A DNA stretch of 64,000 nt from Bacteroidales bacterium (GTDB lineage Bacteria > Bacteroidota > Bacteroidia > Bacteroidales > UBA12170). The stretch lies in assembly GCA_016744655.1 (NCBI GenBank), contig JADGDY010000003.1:43425-107424 (forward strand), read 5' to 3'. The notes under the pieces were generated by a model. It searched no databases and was not told the origin of the DNA. It saw only the letters and a list, made by a program, of their open reading frames with translations. Made by a program: the position numbers and the translations under genes. Positions 7,221 to 15,301 of the stretch are shown here, one piece after another. Position 1 is the first letter of the stretch. Each line of letters begins with the position of its first letter.

Positions 7221-8953
7221 TAAAAGAATATCTACATATCGACTGGAGTCTTTTTCATTTTCTACGACCTGAATGGTTGTGGCTCTTTATTCCTATTGCA
7301 ATTATTGCACTCTTAACTTTTATCAAATCCTCTTCAGAGCAAAAATGGCAGAAAAGAATTGCTCCACACCTTCGCCCCTTTATCATAAATAAAGGCAGTC
7401 GTTTTGCACAATTAGGCCCTATTATATTATTCATCATTATTACCTCTTTAATGGTGATATCAACGGCTGGCCCAACTTGGAAGAAAGTAGAAGTTCCAGG
7501 AAGTAAAAGCGAAGCCATACTACTTATCGCTCTTGACCTTTCTCAAAGCATGCTCACAGAGGATGTTTCACCAAATAGGTTGGAAAGAGCTAAATTTATG
7601 GTGAAAGATTTGTTGGAAGCTAAGCCCGGAGCGAGAGTTGGATTAATTGTTTATGCAGGAAGTGCACACACTGTAGTCATCCCATCTATGGATTACGAAA
7701 TGGTAGCCTATCAAATGGAAAATCTACATCCTTCCATTATGCCATTGCAGGGAACGAAACTCAAAAATGCAATGAGTTTAGCTGACACCCTCTTGAATCA
7801 AACGGAAGCGCCTTCTACCCTTTTACTCATCAGCGACGATATCAATAGTAATCAAGCAAAGCTTCTAAAGGATTTTGCAAAGAATAATCATCATAAAATT
7901 GAATTACTAAGTCTGGCTACTTTGCAAGGTGGGAAAATTCCAAATCCTCGAGGTGGTTACTATAAGAAAGAAGGTGATTTTGTGATTTCGAAATTACAAC
8001 AGAATATTCTTTTCGATTTACAAAAAGAGAAAAACATCCATGTAAACACCATGAGTTTCGATAAAGAAAACATGATAGCTATTGCTGAGAAGGTGAGAGA
8101 AAATCTTGTCTTCCGTTCTAAGGACAAAGAGAAAGATGAAGAATGGGAAGAAATGGGCTATGCTTTAATATGGTTATTGGTCATTTTCTTTGCCTTATGG
8201 TTCCGCAAAGGCTGGATGATACAATACAGCGTTTTATTGTTCTTTTTTACCTCTTGTAATTCTGTAGATTCCTGGGAAGACCTTTGGTATAGTAAAGATT
8301 ATCAAGCCCAAAAAAACATGAATAATGAGCAATATGCCGAAGCTGCTTATCAATTTGAATCCCTCAGTCATAAAGGAATAGCCTTTTATAAATCAGGGGA
8401 TTTTGAATCGGCAGTAGAAGTTTTTAAACAAGACTCTTCAAGCTCTTCATTATATAATTTAGGATTGGCTTATGCTGCTTCTGGGCAAAATGATTTGGCA
8501 CAGCAGGCTTTAAGTTTGGCACAAGAAAAAGACCCCAATAATGAAAATATCCAGAAATCTTTAGAGAATAATGAGCAAAGAATGATGACCATGGATTCTC
8601 TGAGAACTAGCCATCCAGAGGAGGCTAAAAAACTAGAAGAAACTGATAAACCAAAAGAAAAATTGGAGGAGCGCAGAGCCAAAGGAAAAGACGAAGAATT
8701 AACATCAGACACCGAAGTAAAAGAGTTGCCGAAAGATGGTAAACGAGTGACTGACGAGCAGGAAACAGGGCAAAGAAAAGCTAAGGAATTGGAGAAAGTT
8801 CCAGACGATTTCAAAGCAGGGAATGGAGAAAACCCACAAAATGTACTTCTGAGAGAAATATCTGCCGACCCTTCGGAGTTTTTACGCCGACGCTTTAAAT
8901 TCCAATACGAAAAATACTATTCACAGGAAGAGGGGGCCATAGACCCATGGTAA
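7217..8953 (+). CDS. batB: BatB-BatC fusion: VWA domain plus TPR domain
   Basis: 578 residues joining two proteins that are often separate. The N-terminal part is BatB-like: membrane segments at about 21-36 and 66-82, a VWA domain with DLSQS (Asp107, Ser109, Ser111) and LLISDD, then a membrane helix at about 314-330. From residue 334 the sequence MIQYSVLLFFFTSCNS looks like a lipoprotein signal with its cysteine at 347, after which comes a BatC-like TPR region (about 350-460) and a charged, Lys/Glu-rich tail. The junction suggests that an independent batC with its own start was fused in frame. The start overlaps batA by 4 bases (ATGA) and the end overlaps batD by 7. Confidence 0.9.
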   Translation: MIKEYLHIDWSLFHFLRPEWLWLFIPIAIIALLTFIKSSSEQKWQKRIAPHLRPFIINKGSRFAQLGPIILFIIITSLMVISTAGPTWKKVEVPGSKSEAILLIALDLSQSMLTEDVSPNRLERAKFMVKDLLEAKPGARVGLIVYAGSAHTVVIPSMDYEMVAYQMENLHPSIMPLQGTKLKNAMSLADTLLNQTEAPSTLLLISDDINSNQAKLLKDFAKNNHHKIELLSLATLQGGKIPNPRGGYYKKEGDFVISKLQQNILFDLQKEKNIHVNTMSFDKENMIAIAEKVRENLVFRSKDKEKDEEWEEMGYALIWLLVIFFALWFRKGWMIQYSVLLFFFTSCNSVDSWEDLWYSKDYQAQKNMNNEQYAEAAYQFESLSHKGIAFYKSGDFESAVEVFKQDSSSSSLYNLGLAYAASGQNDLAQQALSLAQEKDPNNENIQKSLENNEQRMMTMDSLRTSHPEEAKKLEETDKPKEKLEERRAKGKDEELTSDTEVKELPKDGKRVTDEQETGQRKAKELEKVPDDFKAGNGENPQNVLLREISADPSEFLRRRFKFQYEKYYSQEEGAIDPW

Positions 8954-10281
8954 GATTTATATACATATGGATTTTGGTATTCTTTACACTCAACCTAAGT
9001 GCGCAAAAGATAGATGCCTTTGCCACAGCCAAGAGTAGTAAAAAGAAAGTGCTGTTGGAACAAGGTTTCAAAGTGAAAGTAAAAGCTTACTCTTCCACAT
9101 GGTTTACAAAACCACTTGAATTTGACAATATTCAAATGGAAGGTGCATTTGTTCAAACCTTCAAAAGGACCTTGAGCAGCATGTCTACCGTGAATAAAAA
9201 GAAATATGCAAGCCTGGAATTTTATTATATCGTATTCCCTTATCAAACCGGCGAACTCACTTTCCCAGCAATAGAAATCAAAGCCAACATCCCACCCGAA
9301 GGAGATTATAAAGGCCAAGATATAATATTAAAAACAGAAGCACTTACCATTTTAGTAGAAGAAGTCCCCAATGGATATGATGAAGAAAAATGGATGGTGG
9401 CCACTGATGTGAGATTAGAAAATTCTTGGTCGGAAGATTTGAGTCAAGTAAAAATTGGCGATGTCCTAATTAGAAAAATTACTACTCGTGCCAATGGAAC
9501 CTTACCCAGTTTTATTGATGCTCCTGCTGTTGAAGAAGTTCAGTTCGCCAGTCTATATGCTCAAGAGCCAACATTTACCGATTTAAGAGATGACAAATCG
9601 GTGAATGGAAAAAGAGAAGATACTTACTCCTATTTATTGGAGAAAGAAGGAGAATTCACTATCCCTTCTTTGGAGGTTTCATGGTTCAATCCTGCATTGG
9701 GGAAATTCTATAAGCGAGAGCTTCCTGAATATAAAATCATGGTTCTTCCCAATCCTGAAATGGCTTCTTTACATCAATTGAGAGATTCTTTAAATGCACT
9801 CAACCCAGTTTTTAATGATGAAATGGTGCAAGAAGAGGAGGCCTTCGACTGGAAGAAAGGACTGAAATATGGATTTTATGCTATCATTTTAGTATTCCTT
9901 TTATTAGGTTTATGGAAAACAGTAATAGGAGTCTACAAGCATTATAGAGTAAAAAGATTGGTCTACGAAGAAAGCGAAAGCTATTACTTCGATAAGTTGA
10001 TGAAACAAAAGACTGAGAAATCTCTACTCGTACAACTCTATTCATGGCTCAACAGAACTCCCCTTCCTTCTGATGAAAAAACTATTTCGCATTTGGCAAA
10101 AGGAGATTCTGAATATGAAAAAGAATCAGAAAAACTCAAAGCTTCCTTATTTGACTCCTCTAAAAAATCCTCTGGAAACATAAGAATCATCCAGACAAAA
10201 ACTAAATATTGGAGGATTCAAAACCTCTTAAAACCAAAGAAGAAAAAAGCAGAAAACGAGCTCCAAGATCTAAACCCATAA
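8947..10281 (+). CDS. batD: BatD-family protein
   Basis: 444 residues with a signal peptide ending at LSAQ (about residue 19), a long beta-rich periplasmic region containing the BatD-type opening 'F.A.(A/S).....L.QGFKVKVKA', a membrane helix at about 314-332 (GFYAIILVFLLLGLW), and a basic cytoplasmic tail rich in Lys. BatD is the periplasmic partner of the VWA proteins BatA/B. It is the last bat gene; the stop is 4 bases before the next reading frame, so the HAD gene downstream may be cotranscribed. Confidence 0.9.
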   Translation: MVRFIYIWILVFFTLNLSAQKIDAFATAKSSKKKVLLEQGFKVKVKAYSSTWFTKPLEFDNIQMEGAFVQTFKRTLSSMSTVNKKKYASLEFYYIVFPYQTGELTFPAIEIKANIPPEGDYKGQDIILKTEALTILVEEVPNGYDEEKWMVATDVRLENSWSEDLSQVKIGDVLIRKITTRANGTLPSFIDAPAVEEVQFASLYAQEPTFTDLRDDKSVNGKREDTYSYLLEKEGEFTIPSLEVSWFNPALGKFYKRELPEYKIMVLPNPEMASLHQLRDSLNALNPVFNDEMVQEEEAFDWKKGLKYGFYAIILVFLLLGLWKTVIGVYKHYRVKRLVYEESESYYFDKLMKQKTEKSLLVQLYSWLNRTPLPSDEKTISHLAKGDSEYEKESEKLKASLFDSSKKSSGNIRIIQTKTKYWRIQNLLKPKKKKAENELQDLNP

Positions 10282-10285
10282 AATA

Positions 10286-11320
10286 ATGCCCATGAAAAGT
10301 AAATTAATTATCAGCCTATTTAGCTTTATCCTTCTCATTTCTTTCACAGCCTGTGATGTAAATGTAAAAGTAAAAAATAAAGAAGACAAAAAAGAATATC
10401 TAGCATCTTGGAATGACAGCCCAAGCAAGCAAAACATTATCAATTTTGTGGAAGAAGTAACAAATGAAAGCAGTCCTAATTTCATTAAAATAGAAGATAG
10501 AATTGCCACCTTTGATAATGACGGAAACCTATGGGCAGAACAGCCTTACTATTTTCAGCTTCGTTTTGCTATGGATATGATTCAAATGATGGCTCCTGAA
10601 CATCCAGAATGGAAAGACGATGAATCATTTCAAGCTGCAATAAATAAGGATATTGAAGCCGTGCTTCATTCTGGAGATGAAGGCATAACAAAGATATTAA
10701 TGACTTCTCATACCGGAAATACAGCGGAAGAATTCCAAGCTAGTGTTATAGAATGGGTGAATTCAGCTAAACATCCTAAAACTGGGAAACTCTATAAAGA
10801 AATGGTTTATCAACCTATGCTGGAATTATTGGATTATTTAAGAGACCATGATTTTAAACTCTTTATTGTAAGCGGCGGTGGTATTGACTTTATGAGAGCT
10901 TTCGCCGATGAAGTTTATAATATTCCCAAGGACCAAATTATTGGAAGCACCATAGAAACTGATTTTGTTATTACTGAAAATGGTCCTCAAATTCTTCGTT
11001 TACCAGAATTGAATTTCAACAACGACAAAAAAGGAAAACCCATTGCTATCAATCGACATATTGGTAGAATTCCTGTATTTGCTTCAGGCAATTCCGATGG
11101 TGATTTACAAATGATGGAATATACAGATTCAGGAGATGGAGAGAGGTTTGTGCTTTACCTACATCATACCGATGCAGAAAGAGAATGGGCTTACGATAGA
11201 GATTCTCATATTGGCCGTTTAGATAAAGGCCTAGATGAATCCACAGCAAATGGTTGGACCGTTATTGATATGAAAAAGGATTGGAAGGTGATTTATCCTT
11301 TTGAGTTATCAAACAAATAG
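10286..11320 (+). CDS. Exported HAD-superfamily phosphatase
   Basis: 344 residues. A hydrophobic leader ends in SFTACDV, plausible as a lipoprotein signal although the -3 residue is Phe rather than Leu. HAD motifs are present: motif I FDNDGNLW (Asp-x-Asp), a motif II Ser in FIVSGGG, and motif IV ASGNSDGDLQMM. The layout (motif I followed by a helical cap with PYYFQL) matches periplasmic HAD acid-phosphatase-like hydrolases related to phosphoserine phosphatase; the substrate is unknown. An alternative start two codons in (10292) would give a cleaner signal. It follows batD by 4 bases, but a functional link to the Bat system is only inferred. Confidence 0.82.
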   Translation: MPMKSKLIISLFSFILLISFTACDVNVKVKNKEDKKEYLASWNDSPSKQNIINFVEEVTNESSPNFIKIEDRIATFDNDGNLWAEQPYYFQLRFAMDMIQMMAPEHPEWKDDESFQAAINKDIEAVLHSGDEGITKILMTSHTGNTAEEFQASVIEWVNSAKHPKTGKLYKEMVYQPMLELLDYLRDHDFKLFIVSGGGIDFMRAFADEVYNIPKDQIIGSTIETDFVITENGPQILRLPELNFNNDKKGKPIAINRHIGRIPVFASGNSDGDLQMMEYTDSGDGERFVLYLHHTDAEREWAYDRDSHIGRLDKGLDESTANGWTVIDMKKDWKVIYPFELSNK

Positions 11321-11343
11321 TGGATTAACCTAATTATTTACTT

Positions 11344-11351
11344 TACCTTTG
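11344..11351 (+). promoter_or_regulatory. -7 promoter element of the small lipoprotein gene
   Basis: TACCTTTG matches TAnnTTTG exactly. It lies 36 bases before the ATG at 11388, which also argues against the longer in-frame start at 11358, since that start would be at or upstream of the transcription start. Confidence 0.5.
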
Positions 11352-11387
11352 TAAGGTTTGGTTAAACTTTATCTATATTCCTATATT

Positions 11388-11888
11388 ATGAAAAAGATTC
11401 TCTTAATTGCAATATGTGTTATTCTCCTTATTTCCTGTAATAAAGATAAAAGTGAAACTATTTACGGCACAACTATTAATATACATACTGACATATCTTT
11501 TCGAAATTTTGCAGTTGAAGACCTGTTAAATGAAACAACAATAAATCACTACTACATTGATAGTATGAAGTTATATTATCAATTTAATGATGGTATTACT
11601 GAAGTATATAATGAAAACATGGCATCACCAAGAAACATCATGTTTATCACCGAAAAAGCCCCTTATCGTTTACGCATATTCACAAATGTAAATATTGAAA
11701 ATATAATTAGTGATTCAGCTGGGATAAAAACTGGAGAAAGCCTAAGTTATTTAAAACTAAATAATTTTGATACCGACACTATTAAGAACAGATGGCATAT
11801 TTCAAAACATTCAACAATTGTTTCCGAGATCTGGTATAATGGTGAACATATCCCTAATCATCAACATGGTTTCGAAATCGTCAAATAA
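11388..11888 (+). CDS. Hypothetical lipoprotein
   Basis: 166 residues starting MKKILLIAICVILLISCNKD, a textbook lipoprotein signal with lipobox LISC and Asn after the cysteine. The mature part has no domain I recognise; it is rich in Asn, Ile and Tyr and contains several aromatic-polar stretches (NHYYIDSMKLYYQF) that suggest beta structure. It stands alone behind its own promoter, between the HAD gene and the Fic gene. Function unknown. Confidence 0.7.
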   Translation: MKKILLIAICVILLISCNKDKSETIYGTTINIHTDISFRNFAVEDLLNETTINHYYIDSMKLYYQFNDGITEVYNENMASPRNIMFITEKAPYRLRIFTNVNIENIISDSAGIKTGESLSYLKLNNFDTDTIKNRWHISKHSTIVSEIWYNGEHIPNHQHGFEIVK

Positions 11889-11950
11889 CTAATGAACAAC
11901 AATTCGATTTTAAGATAGTTGCTTATCCAAAGTCTTTCGATAAATAAACT

Positions 11951-12030
11951 CCATTTTCTTATCATTTAACCACCATTATGTAAAGATTATCCATTTTTCT
12001 TATCGTATTCTTTGTCTTATGTAAAGATTA
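11951..12030 (+). repeat. Near-tandem 41-base repeat upstream of the Fic gene
   Basis: Two copies of a unit made of CCATTTT(T)CTTATC followed by TTATGTAAAGATTA. The first parts start at 11951 and 11991, the second parts at 11976 and 12017 (the 14 bases are identical), so the period is 40-41 bases, close to four helical turns. The right-hand half-site is also half of the palindrome at 12017-12049, which suggests that these are protein-binding sites rather than chance repeats. Confidence 0.6.
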
Positions 12031-12049
12031 CTTGATTTTCTTTACATAA
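12017..12049. promoter_or_regulatory. Palindromic operator 1 of the Fic gene
   Basis: TTATGTAAAG at 12017-12026 and its perfect inverted copy CTTTACATAA at 12040-12049 flank 13 bases that contain the -33 TTG. A regulator bound here would compete with RNA polymerase. The most likely ligand is the Fic protein's own C-terminal winged-helix domain; that is inference. Confidence 0.6.
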
Positions 12050-12062
12050 TACACTACATTTG
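12032..12062 (+). promoter_or_regulatory. Fic gene promoter
   Basis: A -33 TTG (12032-12034) and a -7 TACATTTG (12055-12062) are separated by 20 bases, close to the Bacteroidota spacing. The promoter is sandwiched between and overlapped by the two palindromes, leaving a leader of about 20 bases before the ATG. Confidence 0.6.
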
Positions 12063-12089
12063 TAAAGAATATTTCAAAATCTTTACAAA
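12059..12089. promoter_or_regulatory. Palindromic operator 2, overlapping the Fic gene start
   Basis: TTTGTAAAGA (12059-12068) pairs with TCTTTACAAA (12080-12089), a perfect 10-base inverted repeat whose last base is the A of the ATG. Its centre is 41 bases from the centre of operator 1, the same period as the upstream direct repeats. Confidence 0.6.
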
Positions 12090-13165
12090 TGGAAAAATTC
12101 ATTTTGGAAAAACTTCCTTTTAAAAAGGATATAGAAAGCAAGAAAGTTTTAAAGCGATTGGCTCAAGCTCATAGAGCATTGGCTGAATTGAAAGGATATG
12201 TTTCGTCCATTCCAAATGAAAACATCCTCATCAATACGCTTTCTTTAGAAGAAGCCAAAGACAGTTCTGCCATAGAAAACATCATTACAACCCATGATGA
12301 TTTATACAAAACAGGGTTAGAACTAGATGGGTTTAACTCCATGGAATCAAAGGAAGTACAGAATTATATTTCCGCCATTAAAAAAGGATTTTCATTAATC
12401 GCAAAACACAACATTCTCAGTAATAATGATATTATCGAAATTCAAGCAGAATTAGAAAAAAATAATGCTGGAATTAGAAAAGGTCCTGGAACTACACTGA
12501 AAAACGCCAGTACTGGAGCAATTGTTTACACACCTCCTCAGGACTATGATACCATTATGGATTATATGAGTAACCTCTCAGAGTTTATCAATTATTCAGA
12601 TTCCTCCGATTTAGACCCATTGACAAAGATGGCTATTATACATTTTCAGTTTGAAAGCATTCATCCATTTTACGATGGAAATGGGAGAACTGGGAGAATT
12701 ATCAATGTGCTTTACTTGGTCATGAACGATTTATTGAATCTTCCCATTCTTTATATGAGCAAATTCATCATTGAAAACAAGAGAGAATATTACAAGCTCT
12801 TACAAACTGTCAGAAATAATGATGAATGGGAAGAGTGGCTTTTATATATGATAGAAGCAGTTGAAAACATTGCAAAAGAAACCATTATTCAAATTCGATT
12901 GATTAAAGAGTTAATGATGGAGTTCAAACAAACTTTAAGGAGTAATTATAAATTTTATAGTCAGGATTTATTGAACAATCTCTTTAAACATCCCTATACA
13001 AAAATTGAATATATAGAAAGAGACCTTGGCGTTTCGCGTATTACTGCTGCTAACTATTTAAACAAGTTGGCTAAGGATGGTCTTCTGGTTAAGAAAAAGT
13101 TAGGTGTAGGAAACTACTACATCAACCATCGATTATTTGCCATCCTTACTAAAGACAACATATAA
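12089..13165 (+). CDS. Fic-domain AMP-transferase with winged-helix tail
   Basis: 358 residues. The catalytic motif HPFYDGNGRTGR (192-203) is complete, with His192 and the anion-binding GNGR loop, as in Fic enzymes that transfer AMP from ATP to protein hydroxyls. An inhibitory helix motif of the (S/T)xxxE(G/N) type is at 59-64 (SSAIEN), so the protein should be a self-inhibited class II Fic with an N-terminal Fic_N domain. The C-terminus (about 305-350) is a winged helix-turn-helix (IEYIERDLGVSRITAANYLNKLAKDGLL). No separate antitoxin is adjacent. Such wHTH-Fic proteins are widespread in Bacteroidota; targets here are unknown. Autoregulation through the palindromes upstream is likely. Confidence 0.93.
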   Translation: MEKFILEKLPFKKDIESKKVLKRLAQAHRALAELKGYVSSIPNENILINTLSLEEAKDSSAIENIITTHDDLYKTGLELDGFNSMESKEVQNYISAIKKGFSLIAKHNILSNNDIIEIQAELEKNNAGIRKGPGTTLKNASTGAIVYTPPQDYDTIMDYMSNLSEFINYSDSSDLDPLTKMAIIHFQFESIHPFYDGNGRTGRIINVLYLVMNDLLNLPILYMSKFIIENKREYYKLLQTVRNNDEWEEWLLYMIEAVENIAKETIIQIRLIKELMMEFKQTLRSNYKFYSQDLLNNLFKHPYTKIEYIERDLGVSRITAANYLNKLAKDGLLVKKKLGVGNYYINHRLFAILTKDNI

Positions 13166-13231
13166 AAGAAGCTAAGGTCAATATTTGTAGATAAACTCAT
13201 ACTTTCATTTGAACAATTATTTTAACAAAGC

Positions 13232-13310
13232 TAGCGCGTATTTGCAATCCGTGCATTTAAAATATACTTTTTACTGTTATTATATTTGCACGGAAAACAT
13301 TTCCGCGCTA
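13232..13310. repeat. Symmetric inverted repeat in front of the siaB-like gene
   Basis: TAGCGCG (13232-13238) pairs with CGCGCTA (13304-13310), and CCGTGCA (13249-13255) with TGCACGG (13287-13293). The spacers between the two stems are 10 bases on each side, so the dyad is symmetric over 79 bases. It encloses a -7 promoter element at 13281. It may be a two-site operator or the relic of a small element. Confidence 0.45.
13281..13288 (+). promoter_or_regulatory. -7 promoter element, siaB-like operon
   Basis: TATATTTG, an exact TAnnTTTG match, lies inside the symmetric dyad and about 150 bases before the ATG at 13439. A weaker candidate, CATATTTG, is nearer the gene at about 13409. The leader would be long if the first is used. 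Confidence 0.45.
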
Positions 13311-13438
13311 ACCAATTGTATGTTATAAGTCATTTCTTTGGTATTTATAGCTTTTAATAAAAGCATGCGTTTGCCTTGTCCACATTTGCTTTTCTCCCTA
13401 AAATTCAGCATATTTGTTGTGCTTCCAGAATTAAAATT

Positions 13439-13963
13439 ATGAACGCAAAAACCCTGACTACAGTCCTTCGTTATCATGGGGAAATCAATGGCCCTATCAT
13501 AAGTGAATTATTAGATGATTTAGATTTTAAGTGCATCAACCTTGATATACCAGATAAATTGAGAAAAAAGATTTTCAATATCGCGGTAGAAATGTTTCAA
13601 AACCTATATCATTATACTAGAGATTTAGTATTAGAAGGAATGAAAGATGAAGAGATAAGAGTTGTATTTTTGTCCTTTGAAATGGATGAAGATTGCTACT
13701 TATTGCATACTCAGAATTTCATTCTAAACAAAGATGAAGATAGGCTGATACAGAAGATTGACAAAGTCAATAAAATGGATAGCAAAGAACTTCGAGTCTA
13801 TTACAGACAAGTATTAAATAATGAGGAATTCTCTGATAAAGGTGGCGCAGGATTAGGCTTTATAGATATGAAAAAAAGGTCTGGCGAACATTTATCATAC
13901 AGCATAGAAAAGGTGAATGAAAATTTAAGAAAATATACTTTAATAGTAAAAGTGAAGAAATAA
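13439..13963 (+). CDS. siaB: SiaB-family protein kinase (DUF6272-type)
   Basis: 174 residues. The fold is HATPase/anti-sigma-like: an N-box-type helix VEMFQNLYHYT (Glu and Asn in place) and a glycine-rich loop DKGGAGLGFIDMKKRSG near the C-terminus. In Pseudomonas aeruginosa SiaB is the kinase that phosphorylates SiaC and so controls the diguanylate cyclase SiaD. The next gene, 1 base away, is the SiaC-type substrate, which strongly supports the call. No SiaA phosphatase or SiaD cyclase is in the window. The ATG at 13439 is preferred over one 63 bases upstream, because the extra residues (MSTFAFLPKIQHICCASRIKI) do not look like family sequence. Confidence 0.82.
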   Translation: MNAKTLTTVLRYHGEINGPIISELLDDLDFKCINLDIPDKLRKKIFNIAVEMFQNLYHYTRDLVLEGMKDEEIRVVFLSFEMDEDCYLLHTQNFILNKDEDRLIQKIDKVNKMDSKELRVYYRQVLNNEEFSDKGGAGLGFIDMKKRSGEHLSYSIEKVNENLRKYTLIVKVKK

Positions 13964-13964
13964 T

Positions 13965-14348
13965 ATGGAACATTTAAAAATTGAAGGAACCAAGCAAAGT
14001 CCATTTGTAGATTTCGATGCCGATGCAGGAAAACTAGAATTAAGTGGCAGAAGTATTCCAGAGAATTCTTTTGAATTCTACAATCCATTATTAGAATGGC
14101 TGATGGAATACGCCAAAAGTCCAAAAGAGGAGACTGTCTTAAAGGTTTATCTTGAATATTTCAACACCTCCTCTTCAAAATACATTCTCGAAGTTTTAAA
14201 AAAGCTGAAAGAAGTTATAAAAGGCGGAGGAGCAGTACGAGTAGATTGGTGCTACGATGAAGACGATGAAGAAATGATGGAAACCGGTGAAGATTATGAA
14301 GACGTTACTGGATTGGAATTTGAATATCACGAGATAGAGGAAGAATAA
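13965..14348 (+). CDS. siaC: SiaC-family regulatory phosphoprotein (DUF1987)
   Basis: 127 residues, acidic at the C-terminus. It has the DUF1987 pattern 'I.GT..SP.V.FD...G.LELSGRSIPEN...FY.PL..WL..Y'. In P. aeruginosa SiaC, Thr68 is phosphorylated by SiaB. Here residue 68 is also a Thr, in YFNTSSSKY, the expected position for the phosphoacceptor. Unphosphorylated SiaC binds and activates the cyclase SiaD in that system; in Bacteroidota, which often lack c-di-GMP signalling, the downstream partner is unknown. It is 1 base after siaB and 5 bases before the coiled-coil membrane gene. Confidence 0.87.
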   Translation: MEHLKIEGTKQSPFVDFDADAGKLELSGRSIPENSFEFYNPLLEWLMEYAKSPKEETVLKVYLEYFNTSSSKYILEVLKKLKEVIKGGGAVRVDWCYDEDDEEMMETGEDYEDVTGLEFEYHEIEEE

Positions 14349-14353
14349 GGGGA

Positions 14354-14905
14354 ATGGCCAAAAGAAAACGCAAAGAAAATATCTTCCAGAAAGAGAAAGC
14401 CTATATTCAAGAAGCTACCGAATTTCTGGAAACTGAGGACGCTCAGCAATTAGACAAACTCACCGATGGATATAAATCCATCACCGAGAACTATTCTGAG
14501 CTCCTCGACCAAATCACTCTCATTACTCGTATTAGCGACCGACTACAAAAGAAACTAGACCAAACCAACGACAAACTTGCCACACTAAACGACCAGCTCA
14601 ACGATAAAAATGTAGAGCTTCAAAATACCATTGACGATTTGGTAAAAGCACGAGTGGGTAGAAAAGCGACTACTATTGTATTTGTTTTTGCCCTTATCCT
14701 TTTTGTATTTTCCGAAGCCTTAATAGAACCCTATATCGATTCTTATGCCGATAATATTTATTTGAGCTTAGCCATAAAAGCGATTATTGCCATGTCGATA
14801 AAACCACTGGAAATGCTGGTTGAAAATAGCATGATGAAGTCGGCAAGAAAACAAAGTTTAAAGCAAAGAGAATTGAAAAAAGTAAGTGAAACCCATAAAA
14901 AATAG
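14354..14905 (+). CDS. Coiled-coil membrane protein in the SiaBC operon
   Basis: 183 residues: a charged helical N-terminus, a coiled coil at about 35-100 (repeating L/I heptads through LLDQITLITRISDRLQKKLDQ), two membrane helices at about 105-122 and 132-155, and a basic tail. No catalytic motif was seen. A GGGGA sequence just before the ATG gives a usable ribosome site. Its place as third gene after siaB and siaC suggests a membrane partner or output of that switch; in Pseudomonas the corresponding slots hold SiaA (membrane phosphatase) and SiaD (cyclase), and this protein is neither. Confidence 0.72.
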   Translation: MAKRKRKENIFQKEKAYIQEATEFLETEDAQQLDKLTDGYKSITENYSELLDQITLITRISDRLQKKLDQTNDKLATLNDQLNDKNVELQNTIDDLVKARVGRKATTIVFVFALILFVFSEALIEPYIDSYADNIYLSLAIKAIIAMSIKPLEMLVENSMMKSARKQSLKQRELKKVSETHKK

Positions 14906-14912
14906 AACTTCC

Positions 14913-15179
14913 AACCTGGATTCGACATTAAATATCACCACATTTTCAGATAATTAGCTCATATTCGAATCAAATTTATGAAGAGCTATCGGGATAACTC
15001 AATGAAATTTGATGAAGAAGATGAGTTAATTATAGAAATCCACTTGTGGAAAAGTCAATAACACATCATCTTTTTACTGAAATCCAATTGATATAGCCTG
15101 CTATATCTTCTTGAATTCCAGATCAAATCTGATGCAGTATTGACTTTCTGTGGATTTATTTAATAATCGAATTCAGGTT
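14913..15179. repeat. Nested palindromic repeat element
   Basis: The ends AACCTGGATTCGA (14913-14925) and TCGAATTCAGGTT (15167-15179) are inverted copies with one mismatch. Inside lie two large hairpins: arms 14951-14979 with 15005-15032, and arms 15036-15060 with 15138-15157 (AAATCCAC...GTCAATA against TATTGAC...GTGGATTT). The second loop holds a perfect 8-base stem, GATATAGC 15090-15097 with GCTATATC 15100-15107. There is no reading frame. It has the build of a MITE or a folded RNA/DNA element and lies between the SiaBC operon and the hpt promoter. Confidence 0.6.
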
Positions 15180-15203
15180 TTTAATTATAATTTTCAATGC
15201 ACC

Positions 15204-15234
15204 TTTGTCTATCTCATTATTCTCACTAATTTTG
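15204..15234 (+). promoter_or_regulatory. hpt promoter
   Basis: A -33 TTTG (15204-15207) and a -7 TAATTTTG (15227-15234) are 19 bases apart, the canonical Bacteroidota arrangement. The leader before the hpt ATG is about 60 bases. Confidence 0.65.
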
Positions 15235-15301
15235 TAGATTATTATTTATTAAACAATGTGGTATTTAATTACCTAATTTTATTTTTTCAAAACAAGGAAC
15301 T

